This document shows positions 33,450 through 42,710 of a DNA stretch of 64,000 nucleotides, piece by piece; position 1 is the stretch's first letter; each line of letters opens with the position of its first letter. Below the pieces are notes generated by a model. That model was not told the origin of the DNA. It was given only the letters and a program-made list of their open reading frames with translations, and did no database searches. The translations under genes were made by a program, and so were the position numbers. Origin of the DNA: Oceaniovalibus sp. ACAM 378. Its GTDB lineage: Bacteria; Pseudomonadota; Alphaproteobacteria; Rhodobacterales; Rhodobacteraceae. The stretch spans positions 1-64,000 of the forward strand of contig NZ_VSJK01000007.1 of assembly GCF_008085915.1 (NCBI RefSeq), read 5' to 3'.

Positions 33450-35189
33450 ATGAAGCAGGTGAATACGGCAGCCGGATACAGCGAACTGGCGCGCACCCGC
33501 GCGGAAAGCCGCAGCTTGTTCTGGACAGTGGGAATCTTCAGTTTCTTCGTCAACCTTTTGATGCTGACCGGCCCGATGTTCATGCTTCAGGTCTATGATC
33601 GCGTGTTGGGGTCGCGCAGCGAGGCGACTCTGGTCGCGCTGTTCGTCCTGATGGGTTTCCTGTTCCTGATGATGGGTGTGCTCGATTTTGCCCGGGGCCG
33701 AATCCTTGCCCGGATCGGCGCCAGATTCCAATCGCGGCTGGATCGCCGGGTGTTCTCCGCGATGGTGCGCAAAGCCGCCGTCGCCCCCGAAAAAGAAGAG
33801 TCAGCGTCCAACAATCTGCGCGATCTTGAAGCAGTGCAGCGACTGATGTCGTCGCCTTTGCTGACCGCGCTGTTCGATGTGCCATGGACCCCCGTCTTTC
33901 TTTTGGGAATCACGATCTTTCACCCATGGCTCGGGATTCTTGCGGTGGGGGGGGGCGGCCTTCTGGTGATCGTTGCGGTGATCAACCAGATCACCACGGT
34001 CGGCCCGGTCATGAAGGCCAATCAGGCCACGATGCGCGCCGAACGCATGGCCGAACAGATTCGCGTTGAGGCGGAACTTGTAAGATCCCTCGGAATGCAG
34101 GATTCGACCTTCACCCGCTGGCAAAAGCTGCGCGGCATGTCGCTGAAGGAAACCATCGCTGCCTCGGATCTGGGTGGTGGATTTACCGCGACATCCAAGA
34201 CGTTCCGTTTGTTCCTGCAATCAACGATGCTGGCGCTGGGCGCCTATCTGGTCCTGCAACAGGAGATGACTCCGGGCGGCATGATCGCCGCATCCATCCT
34301 GCTGGGCCGGGCACTGGCGCCGATCGACATGGCGCTGGGTCAGTGGCAGACGGTGCAACGGGCGCGCGAAGGCTGGAACCGGCTCGCGGTTTTGCTCAGT
34401 CAGGTCGGCGAGGAGCCGCCGCGCACCGCCCTGCCCCGCCCCAAAGCGCGGCTTGAGGTCATTCAGGCCACGATCATTCCACCGGGCGAACAGCAGGCCA
34501 GCGTCCGCATGGTCAGCTTTGACGTAATGCCCGGAGAAGCCGTGGGAATCATTGGCCATTCGGCATCCGGCAAATCCACCATGGCACGGGCGCTGGTCGG
34601 GGTCTGGCGGCCGTCGGGCGGCAAGATCCGGCTGGACGGTGCTTCGCTGGAACAATACGAACCCGATGTGCTGGGCCAGCACATCGGATATCTGCCCCAA
34701 CGGGTACAGCTGTTCGACGGCACCATTGCCCAGAACATCGCCCGACTGCGCGCCGACGCCCGCGACGAAGATATCGTCATAGCCGCCAAAAAAGCTGCGG
34801 CGCACGAGATGATTTTGAAGATGCCAGATGGATACGACACGCTGGTCACACCCACCGGCGGGCGACTGTCCGGCGGGCAGATGCAGCGGATTGGGCTGGC
34901 GCGGGCAATGTTCGGCGATCCGGTTCTTTTGGTGTTGGACGAGCCGAACTCGAACCTCGACAACGAGGGGAGCGAGGCATTGAACGCGTCGATCCGTCAA
35001 ATGAAGGCCGAGGGTAAATCGGTGCTGATCATGGCGCACCGCCCGGCGGCGATCAAGGAATGCGACAAGCTGCTGGTGTTGGAGCAGGGTATCCGCCGCG
35101 CGTTCGGCCCGCGTGACGAGGTGCTGCGCGAAATGGTGGCGAACCATCGCGAGATCGAGTCCAATCCCGCCAAGGCAGGTGTGCAATGA
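33450..35189 (+). CDS. Type I secretion ABC transporter, permease/ATPase (PrtD/HlyB-like)
   Basis: The 579-residue product has six membrane spans in its first 320 residues (first: FWTVGIFSFFVNLLMLTGPMF). The nucleotide-binding domain shows Walker A GHSASGKST (about 368-376), a Q-loop in GYLPQRVQLFDGTIA, signature LSGGQMQ and Walker B VLLVLDEP. No C39 peptidase or C39-like domain precedes the spans, as in PrtD-type systems that export RTX proteases. It overlaps the HlyD gene by 4 bases. No outer-membrane TolC gene or RTX substrate is adjacent. ATG 33450 is preferred over an upstream in-frame ATG because homologues start near MKQ. Confidence 0.92.
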   Translation: MKQVNTAAGYSELARTRAESRSLFWTVGIFSFFVNLLMLTGPMFMLQVYDRVLGSRSEATLVALFVLMGFLFLMMGVLDFARGRILARIGARFQSRLDRRVFSAMVRKAAVAPEKEESASNNLRDLEAVQRLMSSPLLTALFDVPWTPVFLLGITIFHPWLGILAVGGGGLLVIVAVINQITTVGPVMKANQATMRAERMAEQIRVEAELVRSLGMQDSTFTRWQKLRGMSLKETIAASDLGGGFTATSKTFRLFLQSTMLALGAYLVLQQEMTPGGMIAASILLGRALAPIDMALGQWQTVQRAREGWNRLAVLLSQVGEEPPRTALPRPKARLEVIQATIIPPGEQQASVRMVSFDVMPGEAVGIIGHSASGKSTMARALVGVWRPSGGKIRLDGASLEQYEPDVLGQHIGYLPQRVQLFDGTIAQNIARLRADARDEDIVIAAKKAAAHEMILKMPDGYDTLVTPTGGRLSGGQMQRIGLARAMFGDPVLLVLDEPNSNLDNEGSEALNASIRQMKAEGKSVLIMAHRPAAIKECDKLLVLEQGIRRAFGPRDEVLREMVANHREIESNPAKAGVQ

Positions 35190-36517
35190 AACAGATCTCA
35201 GGACCGGTCGCGGCAGACAAGACCGAAAAATGGTCTGCGCGCGCGCCGGTGACATTCGGCCTGCTGGGGCTGCTTGTCCTTGTCGGCGGCTTCGGCAGCT
35301 GGGCGACATTCACCGAGATTTCAGGGGCGATCATTGCCTCGGGTCAGATCGAGGTCGACCGCAACCGCCAGGTCGTCCAGCATCCTGACGGTGGCGTGGT
35401 GACCGAAATTCTGGTGATCGAGGGCGACAGCGTAGCCGCCGGTCAGGTGCTGGTCCGGCTGGATCCGACCTTGCTGCAATCGGATCTGAACACGGTGGAA
35501 AGCCAGCTTTATGAACTGATGGCACGTCGCGCCCGGCTCTCGGCCGAACGGGACGAAGTGTCGGAAATCACTTACGACTCCGAACTGGTGACCGTTGCGG
35601 CCATGCGCCCCGAGGTTCTGGATCTGATGGAAGGGCAGTCCCGGTTGTTCGAGGCGCGCAATTCCACCGTGACCCAGCAAACCGAACAGCTGCGGCTGCG
35701 CCGCCAGCAGATCGCCAGTCAGATCACCGGAGTTGTCGCGCAACAGGCGGCGCTGGAAACCCAGTTGGACCTGATCCAGCAGGAGCTGACCAATCAGCAG
35801 GCGCTGCTGGCCAAGGGTCTGGCACAGGCGACGCGGGTTCTTTCGCTGCAACGCGAAGAGGCCCGGCTGCGCGGCACCGTCGGCGAACTGACTGCCGGCG
35901 CCGCCGAGGCCGAAGAGCGGATGACCGAGATCGACATTCAGATTCTGCAACTGGGCACGACCCGCCAGGAAGAGGCGATCACCCAGATGCGCGATATTCA
36001 GTACCGCGAGTTGGAACTGGCAGAACGGCGCCGGTCCCTGAAAGAGCGGCTGAACCGGCTCGACATCACGGCACCGGTCGCCGGTATCGTCTATGGCATG
36101 CAGGTGTTCGCCGAACGCAGCGTCGTGCGGCCTGCCGATCCGGTGCTGTTCATCGTACCGCAGGACCGTCCGTTGGTGATTGCCAGCCGGGTCGCGGCGA
36201 TCAATGTCGACCAGATTTATGTCGGCCAAGCGGTCGTGCTGCGATTTTCGGCCTTTGATTCGCGCACCACGCCTGAATTCGACGGCACGGTAAAACTGAT
36301 TTCCGCCGATGCCTTTGTCGACGAGGCATCGCAGGGGTCATTCTATCGCGCCGAAATCCTGTTGAACGACCGTGAGCTGGATAAACTCCCCGCCAACCTG
36401 ACACTGATACCCGGAATGCCGGTCGAGGCCTTTCTGAAAACCGAGGACCGGTCGCCCATTGCCTATCTGATCAAGCCGCTGGCCGATTATTTCAACAAAG
36501 CGTTCCGCGAAAGTTGA
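35186..36517 (+). CDS. HlyD-family periplasmic adaptor of type I secretion
   Basis: The 443-residue membrane-fusion protein has one N-terminal span (about 21-43) and a biotinyl-like hairpin with an interrupted lipoyl domain (VVQHPDGGVVTEILVIEGDSVAAGQVLVRLD). A long alpha-helical coiled coil (about 95-290, rich in Gln, Glu and Leu) is followed by the second lipoyl half (ITAPVAGIVYGMQVF) and a beta-barrel. It links the inner-membrane ABC exporter to an outer-membrane channel. It is translationally coupled to the ABC gene. Confidence 0.92.
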   Translation: MKQISGPVAADKTEKWSARAPVTFGLLGLLVLVGGFGSWATFTEISGAIIASGQIEVDRNRQVVQHPDGGVVTEILVIEGDSVAAGQVLVRLDPTLLQSDLNTVESQLYELMARRARLSAERDEVSEITYDSELVTVAAMRPEVLDLMEGQSRLFEARNSTVTQQTEQLRLRRQQIASQITGVVAQQAALETQLDLIQQELTNQQALLAKGLAQATRVLSLQREEARLRGTVGELTAGAAEAEERMTEIDIQILQLGTTRQEEAITQMRDIQYRELELAERRRSLKERLNRLDITAPVAGIVYGMQVFAERSVVRPADPVLFIVPQDRPLVIASRVAAINVDQIYVGQAVVLRFSAFDSRTTPEFDGTVKLISADAFVDEASQGSFYRAEILLNDRELDKLPANLTLIPGMPVEAFLKTEDRSPIAYLIKPLADYFNKAFRES

Positions 36518-36586
36518 GCGTTCGGGCTTTCCGACCGGCGCGCCTCGGGTTAGCCTCCGGCCAACACAGCCCGGAAAGGTATTGCC

Positions 36587-37048
36587 ATGGGAAAGATCGA
36601 CGCAAAACTGAATGAACTGGGCGCGACCCTGCCCGCCGCTCCGATGCCACAGGCCAATTATGTGCCCTATGTGGTGGACGGCGACACCGTATATGTGTCG
36701 GGGCAGATTTCTCAGGGCCCCGATGGGTTGATCACCGGAAAACTGGGCGACGGCACAAGCGTTGAGCAAGGCGCAGCGGCGGCAAAAACCTGCGCCCTTG
36801 GCCTGCTGGCGCAGTTGCGGGCCGCTTGCGGCGGCGATCTGGACCGGGTGGCACAGGTGATCAAACTGACCGGTTTCGTCAACTCGACGCCCGATTTCAC
36901 CGACCAGCCCAAGGTGATCAACGGCTGTTCGGATTTCATGGTCGAGGTATTCGGCGATGCCGGGCGCCACGCACGCTCTGCCGTAAGCGCCGCATCCCTG
37001 CCGCTGGGCGTCGCGGTCGAGATCGAGGGGATCTTTCGGATCCGATGA
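36587..37048 (+). CDS. RidA/YjgF family enamine/imine deaminase
   Basis: The 153-residue product is of the longer YjgF-like subgroup: GDTVYVSGQIS, then FVNSTPDFTDQPKVINGCSDFMVEVFG and the C-terminal GRHARSAVSAASLPLGVAVEIEGIFRI with the conserved Arg. RidA-type proteins hydrolyse reactive enamines/imines from PLP enzymes, although members of this longer subgroup may have other roles. Its TGA overlaps the ATG of the next gene (ATGA). Confidence 0.85.
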   Translation: MGKIDAKLNELGATLPAAPMPQANYVPYVVDGDTVYVSGQISQGPDGLITGKLGDGTSVEQGAAAAKTCALGLLAQLRAACGGDLDRVAQVIKLTGFVNSTPDFTDQPKVINGCSDFMVEVFGDAGRHARSAVSAASLPLGVAVEIEGIFRIR

Positions 37049-37821
37049 CCACCCCATCCATGTCGATCCTGCCACCGGCCTTTCTGACCCAGCCCTTTGC
37101 CCATCGTGGATATCACGACCTGCCCGCAGGCCGCCCGGAAAACTCGCGCGCCGCGTTTCAGGCGGCGGTGACGGCGGGATACGGGATCGAACTTGACGTA
37201 CAACGCTCGGTCGATGACGCCGCGATGGTCTTTCACGACTATGATCTGGGGCGATTGACCGGGCGCACCGGGATGGTGCGCGGCCTGCCAGCAGCCGAAC
37301 TGGCCACCATTCCCCTCACTGGCGGGAGCGAGGGAATTCCAACATTGAGCGAGGTTCTTTCAATCGTCGCGGGCCGCGTGCCGCTGCTCGTCGAGATCAA
37401 GGATCAGGACGGCGCGTTGGGCACCGATGTCGGCCCGTTGGAGCGTGCGGTGGCCGATGCATTGCGCGGATATGCCGGGCCGGTTGCTGTCATGTCGTTC
37501 AATCCGCATTCCGTGGCCGCCATGGAAGCGCTGTTGCCCGATATGCCACGCGGGCTGACCACCTGTGGTTTCGATCCCGCCGACTGGCCGGTATCGGCGG
37601 CGCGCTGCGCCGAATTGCGCGGCATTCCCGACTTTGACCGGGTCGGGGCCAGTTTTATCAGCCATGACAAGGCCGATCTGGACAATCCCCGCGTTGCCGG
37701 GCTGAAATCCCTTGGCGCAGGCATTCTCTGCTGGACAATCCGCAGCCCGGAACAGGAAGCCGGGGCGCGGCGTGTGGCAGACAACATCACCTTTGAAGGT
37801 TATGCCGCACCGCTGCCCTGA
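37045..37821 (+). CDS. Glycerophosphodiester phosphodiesterase family protein
   Basis: The 258-residue cytoplasmic protein has the GDPD motifs AHRGYHDLP...RPENSRAAF (HRG and EN), then ELDVQRSVDDAAMVFHDYDLGRLTGRTG (catalytic E/D and H) and LLVEIKDQD. It cleaves glycerophosphodiesters to glycerol-3-phosphate and an alcohol. The start overlaps the RidA stop, so expression is coupled. No signal peptide is visible. Confidence 0.88.
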   Translation: MTTPSMSILPPAFLTQPFAHRGYHDLPAGRPENSRAAFQAAVTAGYGIELDVQRSVDDAAMVFHDYDLGRLTGRTGMVRGLPAAELATIPLTGGSEGIPTLSEVLSIVAGRVPLLVEIKDQDGALGTDVGPLERAVADALRGYAGPVAVMSFNPHSVAAMEALLPDMPRGLTTCGFDPADWPVSAARCAELRGIPDFDRVGASFISHDKADLDNPRVAGLKSLGAGILCWTIRSPEQEAGARRVADNITFEGYAAPLP

Positions 37822-37865
37822 CCTCGCGGCTTGACGCGCAGCACAGCGGCACCATGTGAGGGATC

Positions 37866-39050
37866 ATGCCCCAGACCCAGGTTGAAATTGATGTGCTGTC
37901 GTCGCTGAACGATGTTCCGGCCGCCGACTGGGATGCCTGCGCCTGCCCGGAGGTGTCTGATGGCGGGCGGGCGGTCGATCCCTTCATGACGCACCGGTTT
38001 CTGAAGGTGCTGGAAGACAGTGGGTCCGTCGGCCCCGGCACCGGATGGCAGCCCCGCTATCTGGTGGCGCGCACCGGAGGGCAGGTGATCGCCTGTGCGC
38101 CGCTCTATGCCAAGGGGCACAGTCAGGGCGAATATATCTTCGATCACAACTGGGCCCATGCGTTCGAACGCGCCGGGGGGCGGTATTATCCCAAGTTGCA
38201 GATCGCGGTGCCGTTCACCCCCGCCACCGGGCGCAGGTTTCTGACCCGGCCCGGGTTCTTTGAGGCTGGCACAGCCGCTCTGGTGCAGGGGGCGGTGCAA
38301 CTGGCAGCGGAAAACCGGCTGTCATCACTGCATGTCACCTTTTGCACCGAAGCCGAGTCAGCAGCAGGCGCACAGATGGGGATGATGCCGCGCACCGGTC
38401 AGCAGTTTCACTGGCTGAACGACGGATATGCCGATTTCGACGGTTTTCTGGCCGCCCTATCCAGCCGCAAGCGCAAGAACATCCGCAAAGAGCGTGCCGT
38501 GGCCAAAGGGTTCGGCGGGCAGATCGTTCAGTTGACCGGCGATGCCATCGAACCTCGGCATTGGGATGCCTTCTGGCGGTTTTATCAGGACACCGGCGCG
38601 CGCAAATGGGGCACGCCCTATCTGACGCGCGCGTTCTTTACGCTGGCGCAGGAGCGGTTGCGCGATGATATTCTGTTGGTTCTGGCGATGCAGGACGGCG
38701 AACCGGTCGCCGGCGCGCTGAACTTTATCGGGCGCGACGTGCTTTATGGCAGGTATTGGGGCTGTGTTGAGGATCACCCCTGCCTGCATTTTGAACTGTG
38801 CTATTATCAGGCCATCGATTTTGCGCTGGCCCATGGCATGACCCGGGTCGAGGCAGGCGCGCAGGGCGAACACAAACTGGCGCGTGGATATATGCCGGTG
38901 ACGACACATTCGCTGCACTGGATCGCAGACGAAGGGTTCGCACGGGCGGTTGGCGAATACCTTGAGGCTGAAAGCGCGGCGGTAGACGAGGAAATCGAGG
39001 TGCTGACCGGGTATGGCCCGTTCCGCAAAATGCAGGGAGAAAGCGAATGA
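37866..39050 (+). CDS. GNAT-fold peptidogalycan/FemAB-like acetyltransferase (DUF482)
   Basis: The 394-residue product has the DUF482 layout: an opening resembling [18 protein letters not shown]-like middle [30 protein letters not shown], then [14 protein letters not shown] and a second GNAT half [29 protein letters not shown] with [15 protein letters not shown]. The family is named for similarity to FemAB peptidoglycan enzymes. Substrate and pathway are unproven. It overlaps the next gene by 4 bases and belongs to the four-gene run from ridA. Confidence 0.82.
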   Translation: MPQTQVEIDVLSSLNDVPAADWDACACPEVSDGGRAVDPFMTHRFLKVLEDSGSVGPGTGWQPRYLVARTGGQVIACAPLYAKGHSQGEYIFDHNWAHAFERAGGRYYPKLQIAVPFTPATGRRFLTRPGFFEAGTAALVQGAVQLAAENRLSSLHVTFCTEAESAAGAQMGMMPRTGQQFHWLNDGYADFDGFLAALSSRKRKNIRKERAVAKGFGGQIVQLTGDAIEPRHWDAFWRFYQDTGARKWGTPYLTRAFFTLAQERLRDDILLVLAMQDGEPVAGALNFIGRDVLYGRYWGCVEDHPCLHFELCYYQAIDFALAHGMTRVEAGAQGEHKLARGYMPVTTHSLHWIADEGFARAVGEYLEAESAAVDEEIEVLTGYGPFRKMQGESE

Positions 39051-39343
39051 GCGATCCGTTGAGCGAGACCGAACGCACAAATGACTTGGCGGCGCTGCTG
39101 GCCGGGGGCTGGCAGATGGTCGAGGGGCGCGATGCAATCCGGCGGGAATTCAAATTCACCAATTTCGTCGAGGCCTTCGGGTTTATGACTCGCGCGGCTC
39201 TGGTGGCGGAAAAACTGAACCATCATCCCGAATGGTTCAATGTCTACAATAAGGTGGATGTGACGCTGACCACCCATGATGTTGACGGGCTGAGCATGCT
39301 GGACATAAAGCTGGCCAAGCGGATGGCTAAACTCGCCGGGTAA
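39047..39343 (+). CDS. phhB: 4a-hydroxytetrahydrobiopterin dehydratase
   Basis: The 98-residue product is the family's usual size. It contains the signature [30 protein letters not shown] with the catalytic His triad (HH and H of THD). It regenerates pterin cofactor after aromatic hydroxylation. No phenylalanine hydroxylase gene is adjacent. In many bacteria the protein has roles outside phenylalanine metabolism. It starts within the stop of the GNAT gene (ATGA). Confidence 0.92.
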   Translation: MSDPLSETERTNDLAALLAGGWQMVEGRDAIRREFKFTNFVEAFGFMTRAALVAEKLNHHPEWFNVYNKVDVTLTTHDVDGLSMLDIKLAKRMAKLAG

Positions 39344-39352
39344 GGTGCTCGG

Positions 39353-39832
39353 TCAGCCGAACAACCGGTCGTCCCACCAGACTGGGGTTTCCAGCCCGGG
39401 TTTCAGCCCTGCAAAATCGGGATGGGCGGTGTTGACGATCACGTTGCGCTCCATCCTTGCAACCACCGACGGCACGTAGAGCAGGCAGGACCGGCGTTCG
39501 GCCTGCCATGCGGCGCCAAAGGTGCGGGCAGCGGTTCCATCACGCTCGGCCCAGCGGGGGAGCATGTCGCCGGTCACCACCTCATAACTTGTTCCGGCGG
39601 GGATATGCACGTCGATCCAATGCTGTCCCCGGGGCAATTGGCCGTTATGATGCACCAGCTTTTCCAGCATCGCGGTGGAATAATGCTCGGCGGCATAGAT
39701 CACCCCCGCCCCCGCTCCGTGCCAGCGCCCCGACACCAGCCGCGCACCGCCATCATCCCAGATGCGGAAACGACCTTCGGGGTCGCCGATGCGAAAACAC
39801 CGGCGGGCATCGGCGAGTTTGCGAGGGGTCAC
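39353..39832 (-). CDS. RES-domain toxin of a type II toxin-antitoxin module
   Basis: The 159-residue product has the RES layout: FRIGDPEGRF (Arg), ARLVSGRWHGAGAGVIYAAEHYSTAMLEKLVH (GRW, Tyr and Glu) and a C-terminal NPAHPDF-like ending (VNTAHPDFAGLKP). RES toxins (ParT/MbcT-like) consume NAD+ or ADP-ribosylate targets. Its start overlaps the antitoxin stop by 4 bases, the usual antitoxin-first order. The complete length and intact motifs suggest it is functional. Confidence 0.88.
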   Translation of the reverse strand: MTPRKLADARRCFRIGDPEGRFRIWDDGGARLVSGRWHGAGAGVIYAAEHYSTAMLEKLVHHNGQLPRGQHWIDVHIPAGTSYEVVTGDMLPRWAERDGTAARTFGAAWQAERRSCLLYVPSVVARMERNVIVNTAHPDFAGLKPGLETPVWWDDRLFG

Positions 39833-40293
39833 ACAGCGAACCCGGCTTCGGCCCGTGTCAGCAAATCGGCCACGGCATCGGCACCGGCGGAACTGGAGCG
39901 TGCCAGATCCAGCGGTGTGGCATCGTCAAGCAGAGGATGCGGCGTGTTGAGAAAGGCCGAAATCGCCCGCACATCGCCGTGGTGAATACGGCTGACCATA
40001 TCGACAATGCGCCCGACCTCATACAATCGCTCGCTCATTTCGCGCGACAGGGGGGTTTTCGCGTTGCGCGCCCGGCGCAGCGTCGCCTCGGGGATCAGCG
40101 CCATGGCACCCGCAACCGGAGCAATGGCACCGGACAGGGCCGAGGCCGCCGAGGCGGCAAGCCCCGTAGCGATACGCGCGGCCAGACCAACACGGTCGGC
40201 CGGTGGATTGTCGAGCCCGAGAAGGCGCCCGATGCGCTGTGCCTCGCTGGTCGCAAGGGTGGCGCGGTCGGAATACATGGCAAGGTCGGTCAT
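39829..40293 (-). CDS. Xre/MbcA/ParS-type antitoxin (DUF2384)
   Basis: The 154-residue product has a helical N-terminus with an HTH-like region (about 45-95, LIPEATLRRARNAKTPLSREMSERLYEVGRIV). It ends in the DUF2384 toxin-binding tail (FLNTPHPLLDDATPLDLARSSSAGADAVADLLTRAEAGFAV). It neutralises the RES toxin and should repress the module. ATG 40293 is chosen because GGAG lies 6 bases upstream; ATGs at 40308 and 40317 lie inside the inverted-repeat operator. Confidence 0.85.
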   Translation of the reverse strand: MTDLAMYSDRATLATSEAQRIGRLLGLDNPPADRVGLAARIATGLAASAASALSGAIAPVAGAMALIPEATLRRARNAKTPLSREMSERLYEVGRIVDMVSRIHHGDVRAISAFLNTPHPLLDDATPLDLARSSSAGADAVADLLTRAEAGFAV

Positions 40294-40300
40294 TGTGATC

Positions 40301-40338
40301 TCCGTCATCTGACGCATATATACGCGCCAGATGACGGA
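40301..40338. promoter_or_regulatory. Inverted-repeat operator of the RES/Xre module
   Basis: Perfect 11-bp arms TCCGTCATCTG (40301-40311) and CAGATGACGGA (40328-40338) flank a 16-base AT-rich centre containing ATATATA. The repeat begins 8 bases upstream of the antitoxin start and covers its ribosome binding site. It is the expected autorepression site. Confidence 0.75.
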
Positions 40339-40349
40339 AAATCAAGGTA

Positions 40350-40838
40350 TCAGATCGCGGCGAGCATCGCCTCGCCGCCGGAAGCTTCGCAAACACCCGG
40401 GGATTCTTCGCGGTGCAGCACCTTGACCACCCCGTCCTCGACCAGCATCGCATAGCGGGCCGAGCGTGACAAAAGCCCGGCAGGCGGGGCTTCAAACTCC
40501 ATCCCGACCGAGCGGGTAAAGGCAGAATCGGCGTCGCCCAGCATGGTGATGCCGGCGTCGGTGGCACCGGTCGATTCGCCCCATGCCTTCATCACGAAGG
40601 GATCGTTGACCGAAATGCAGATCACCTCGTCCACGCCCTTTTCTTTCAGTGCGTCCATGTTGCGGGTAAAGCTGGGCACATGCGCGGTGGAACAGACGCC
40701 GGTGAATGCACCGGGCACGGCAAAGATGATGACCTTGCGGCCCTTCACCAGATCAGCGAGCGCCACGCCTTCGGGGCCCTTGGCGCCGATCTGTAAAAGG
40801 GTTGCGTCAGGAAGCTTGTCGCCGGTGGTGATTGCCAT
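40350..40838 (-). CDS. Peroxiredoxin of the Prx5 family
   Basis: The 162-residue product shows the Prx5 signature FAVPGAFTGVCSTAHVPSF with the peroxidatic Cys (about 48), plus SVNDPFVMKAWGE. A second Cys near the C-terminus (ESPGVCEASGG) may be the resolving one. Prx5 enzymes reduce peroxides using glutathione/glutaredoxin or thioredoxin. It is transcribed divergently from the flavoprotein gene at 40925 and converges on nothing close. ATG 40838 gives the standard family length. Confidence 0.92.
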   Translation of the reverse strand: MAITTGDKLPDATLLQIGAKGPEGVALADLVKGRKVIIFAVPGAFTGVCSTAHVPSFTRNMDALKEKGVDEVICISVNDPFVMKAWGESTGATDAGITMLGDADSAFTRSVGMEFEAPPAGLLSRSARYAMLVEDGVVKVLHREESPGVCEASGGEAMLAAI

Positions 40839-40924
40839 GTCGGTTTTCCTTGGGTTGGATTGCATGCAGGTTCTCCCCGGATATAGGGTGCCCGGGGCAA
40901 GGTGGCCAGCGGGGGCAAGTGTGA

Positions 40925-42127
40925 ATGACCGGAATTGTGGTGATCGGCGGCGGACAGGCGGGATCGTCTCTGGTGGCGCGACTGCGTGCCAAGGGGTTTG
41001 ATGGCCCGGTAACGCTGATCTGTGGCGAAGCCGTGCCGCCCTATCAGCGCCCGCCCCTGTCAAAAGCATATCTGCTGGGCGAGATGGCGCAGGAGCGTCT
41101 GTATCTGCGCCCTGAACGGTTTTATCACGAACAGAATATCGATCTGGTGCTGGGTCAACCGGTGACGGCGATCGACCCTGCGGCCCGTCAGGTGATGCTG
41201 GGCGACCGGGTGCTGTCCTATGACCAACTTGCACTGACCACCGGCTCGCTGCCGAACCGCCTGCCCGCCGTCATGGGGGGCGATCTGGCCGGAGTTTACT
41301 CTGTGCGCGGCCTTGCGGATGTTGACAGAATGGCGAAGGAGTTTGCGCCGGGTCGGCGGGTGCTGATCGTCGGCGGCGGGTATATCGGGCTTGAGGCTGC
41401 CGCGGTGGCGGCGAAACGCGGTGTCGTGGTCACGCTGGTTGAAATGGCGCCCCGGATCCTGCAACGGGTCGCCGCGCCTGAAACATCAGACTTCTTCCGC
41501 GCGCTGCACACCGGGCGCGGGGTCAGGATTATCGAAGGTGTCGGACTGGAGCGGCTAACGGGCGATGGCCGGGTCAGCGGAGCGCGTTTCACCGACGGAC
41601 GTGAGATCGACGTGGATTTCGTGATCGTCGGGGTCGGTATCGCACCCGACACCGCGCTGGCACAGGCCGCCGGGGTGCGTGTGGACAATGGTATTGTCGT
41701 GGACACACATGGGCGCACCTCCGAACCGGCGATCTGGGCGGCGGGGGATTGCGCGGTGTTTCCGCGGGACGGCGCGATGATCCGGCTGGAGTCGGTGCAA
41801 AACGCGATCGATCAGGCAGAACAGGTGGCGGACAACATGCTGGGGGCCGATGCCCCCTATGATCCAAAGCCGTGGTTCTGGTCGGATCAGTATGATGTGA
41901 AACTGCAAATCGCCGGGCTGAATACCGGATACGACCGGGTGGTCGTGCGCAACGGCGACGGGGTCAGCCATTGGTACTATGGCGGCGAAAGATTGCTGGC
42001 GGTGGATGCGATGAACGATCCGCGCGCCTATATGATCGGCAAACGGCTGATCGAGGCTGGAAAATCCCCTTCGCCCGCCGTGATCGCCGATCCGGCAACC
42101 GACCTCAAGGCGCTGTTGCGTCCATGA
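40925..42127 (+). CDS. FAD-dependent ferredoxin/rubredoxin reductase-like oxidoreductase
   Basis: The 400-residue product has an N-terminal FAD motif VVIGGGQAGSSLVARL and CGEAVPPYQRPPLSKAYLLGE. The NAD(P)H motif is VLIVGGGYIGLEAAAVAAKRG, and the second FAD contact is IWAAGDCAVF. A C-terminal reductase domain (WFWSDQYDVKLQIAGL) is of the BphA4/putidaredoxin-reductase type. It passes electrons from NAD(P)H to a ferredoxin. No ferredoxin or oxygenase gene is next to it, so the partner is elsewhere. rsmD follows after 10 bp. Confidence 0.9.
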   Translation: MTGIVVIGGGQAGSSLVARLRAKGFDGPVTLICGEAVPPYQRPPLSKAYLLGEMAQERLYLRPERFYHEQNIDLVLGQPVTAIDPAARQVMLGDRVLSYDQLALTTGSLPNRLPAVMGGDLAGVYSVRGLADVDRMAKEFAPGRRVLIVGGGYIGLEAAAVAAKRGVVVTLVEMAPRILQRVAAPETSDFFRALHTGRGVRIIEGVGLERLTGDGRVSGARFTDGREIDVDFVIVGVGIAPDTALAQAAGVRVDNGIVVDTHGRTSEPAIWAAGDCAVFPRDGAMIRLESVQNAIDQAEQVADNMLGADAPYDPKPWFWSDQYDVKLQIAGLNTGYDRVVVRNGDGVSHWYYGGERLLAVDAMNDPRAYMIGKRLIEAGKSPSPAVIADPATDLKALLRP

Positions 42128-42137
42128 GGATCCGCGC

Positions 42138-42710
42138 ATGAGAATCGTCGGCGGACGCATGCGCGGCACTGCCCTGACCTCGGTCGGCGACGGCGATGTT
42201 GCGGCACATCTGCGCCCGACCTCTGACCGGGTGCGGGAATCGGTGTTCAACCTGCTGCTGAACGGCGGATATGGCAACCCGGTGCAGGACGCGCGGGTGC
42301 TTGATCTTTTCGCGGGCACCGGAGCGCTGGGGCTTGAGGCGCTGTCTCGCGGGGCGGGCCATGTGACCTTTGTAGACAACGGCAAACCGGCGCAACGGCT
42401 GATCCTTGCAAATATCGCCAGATGCCGGGCCGAGGATCAGACGAAATTGATCCGGCGCGATGTCTTGCGCCCCGGCGCGTGTCCGGAAGCCGCCCATGAT
42501 CTAGTGTTTCTAGACCCGCCCTATGGCAGCGATCTTGGCGCGCTTGCTTTGGCGGCGGCGCTGACTGGTGGCTGGATCGCCCCCGGCGCTTTGGTGGTAT
42601 GGGAGGATGACCGTCCCCCTACCCTGCCCCCGGGGCTGGTACAAATGGACCAACGCCGATATGGCGGCACTTTGATCACCATTGCAGAAAGAACCCGCGA
42701 TGTTGCCTGA
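42138..42710 (+). CDS. rsmD: 16S rRNA (guanine-966-N2)-methyltransferase
   Basis: The 190-residue product shows RIVGGRMRGT, TSDRVRESVFNLL, the SAM-binding FAGTGALGLEALSRGA and the catalytic FLDPPYGS (N/DPPY). It methylates G966 of 16S rRNA on the small subunit. It overlaps the HAD gene by 11 bases, and the reductase lies 10 bp upstream, so the three are likely co-transcribed. Confidence 0.92.
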   Translation: MRIVGGRMRGTALTSVGDGDVAAHLRPTSDRVRESVFNLLLNGGYGNPVQDARVLDLFAGTGALGLEALSRGAGHVTFVDNGKPAQRLILANIARCRAEDQTKLIRRDVLRPGACPEAAHDLVFLDPPYGSDLGALALAAALTGGWIAPGALVVWEDDRPPTLPPGLVQMDQRRYGGTLITIAERTRDVA

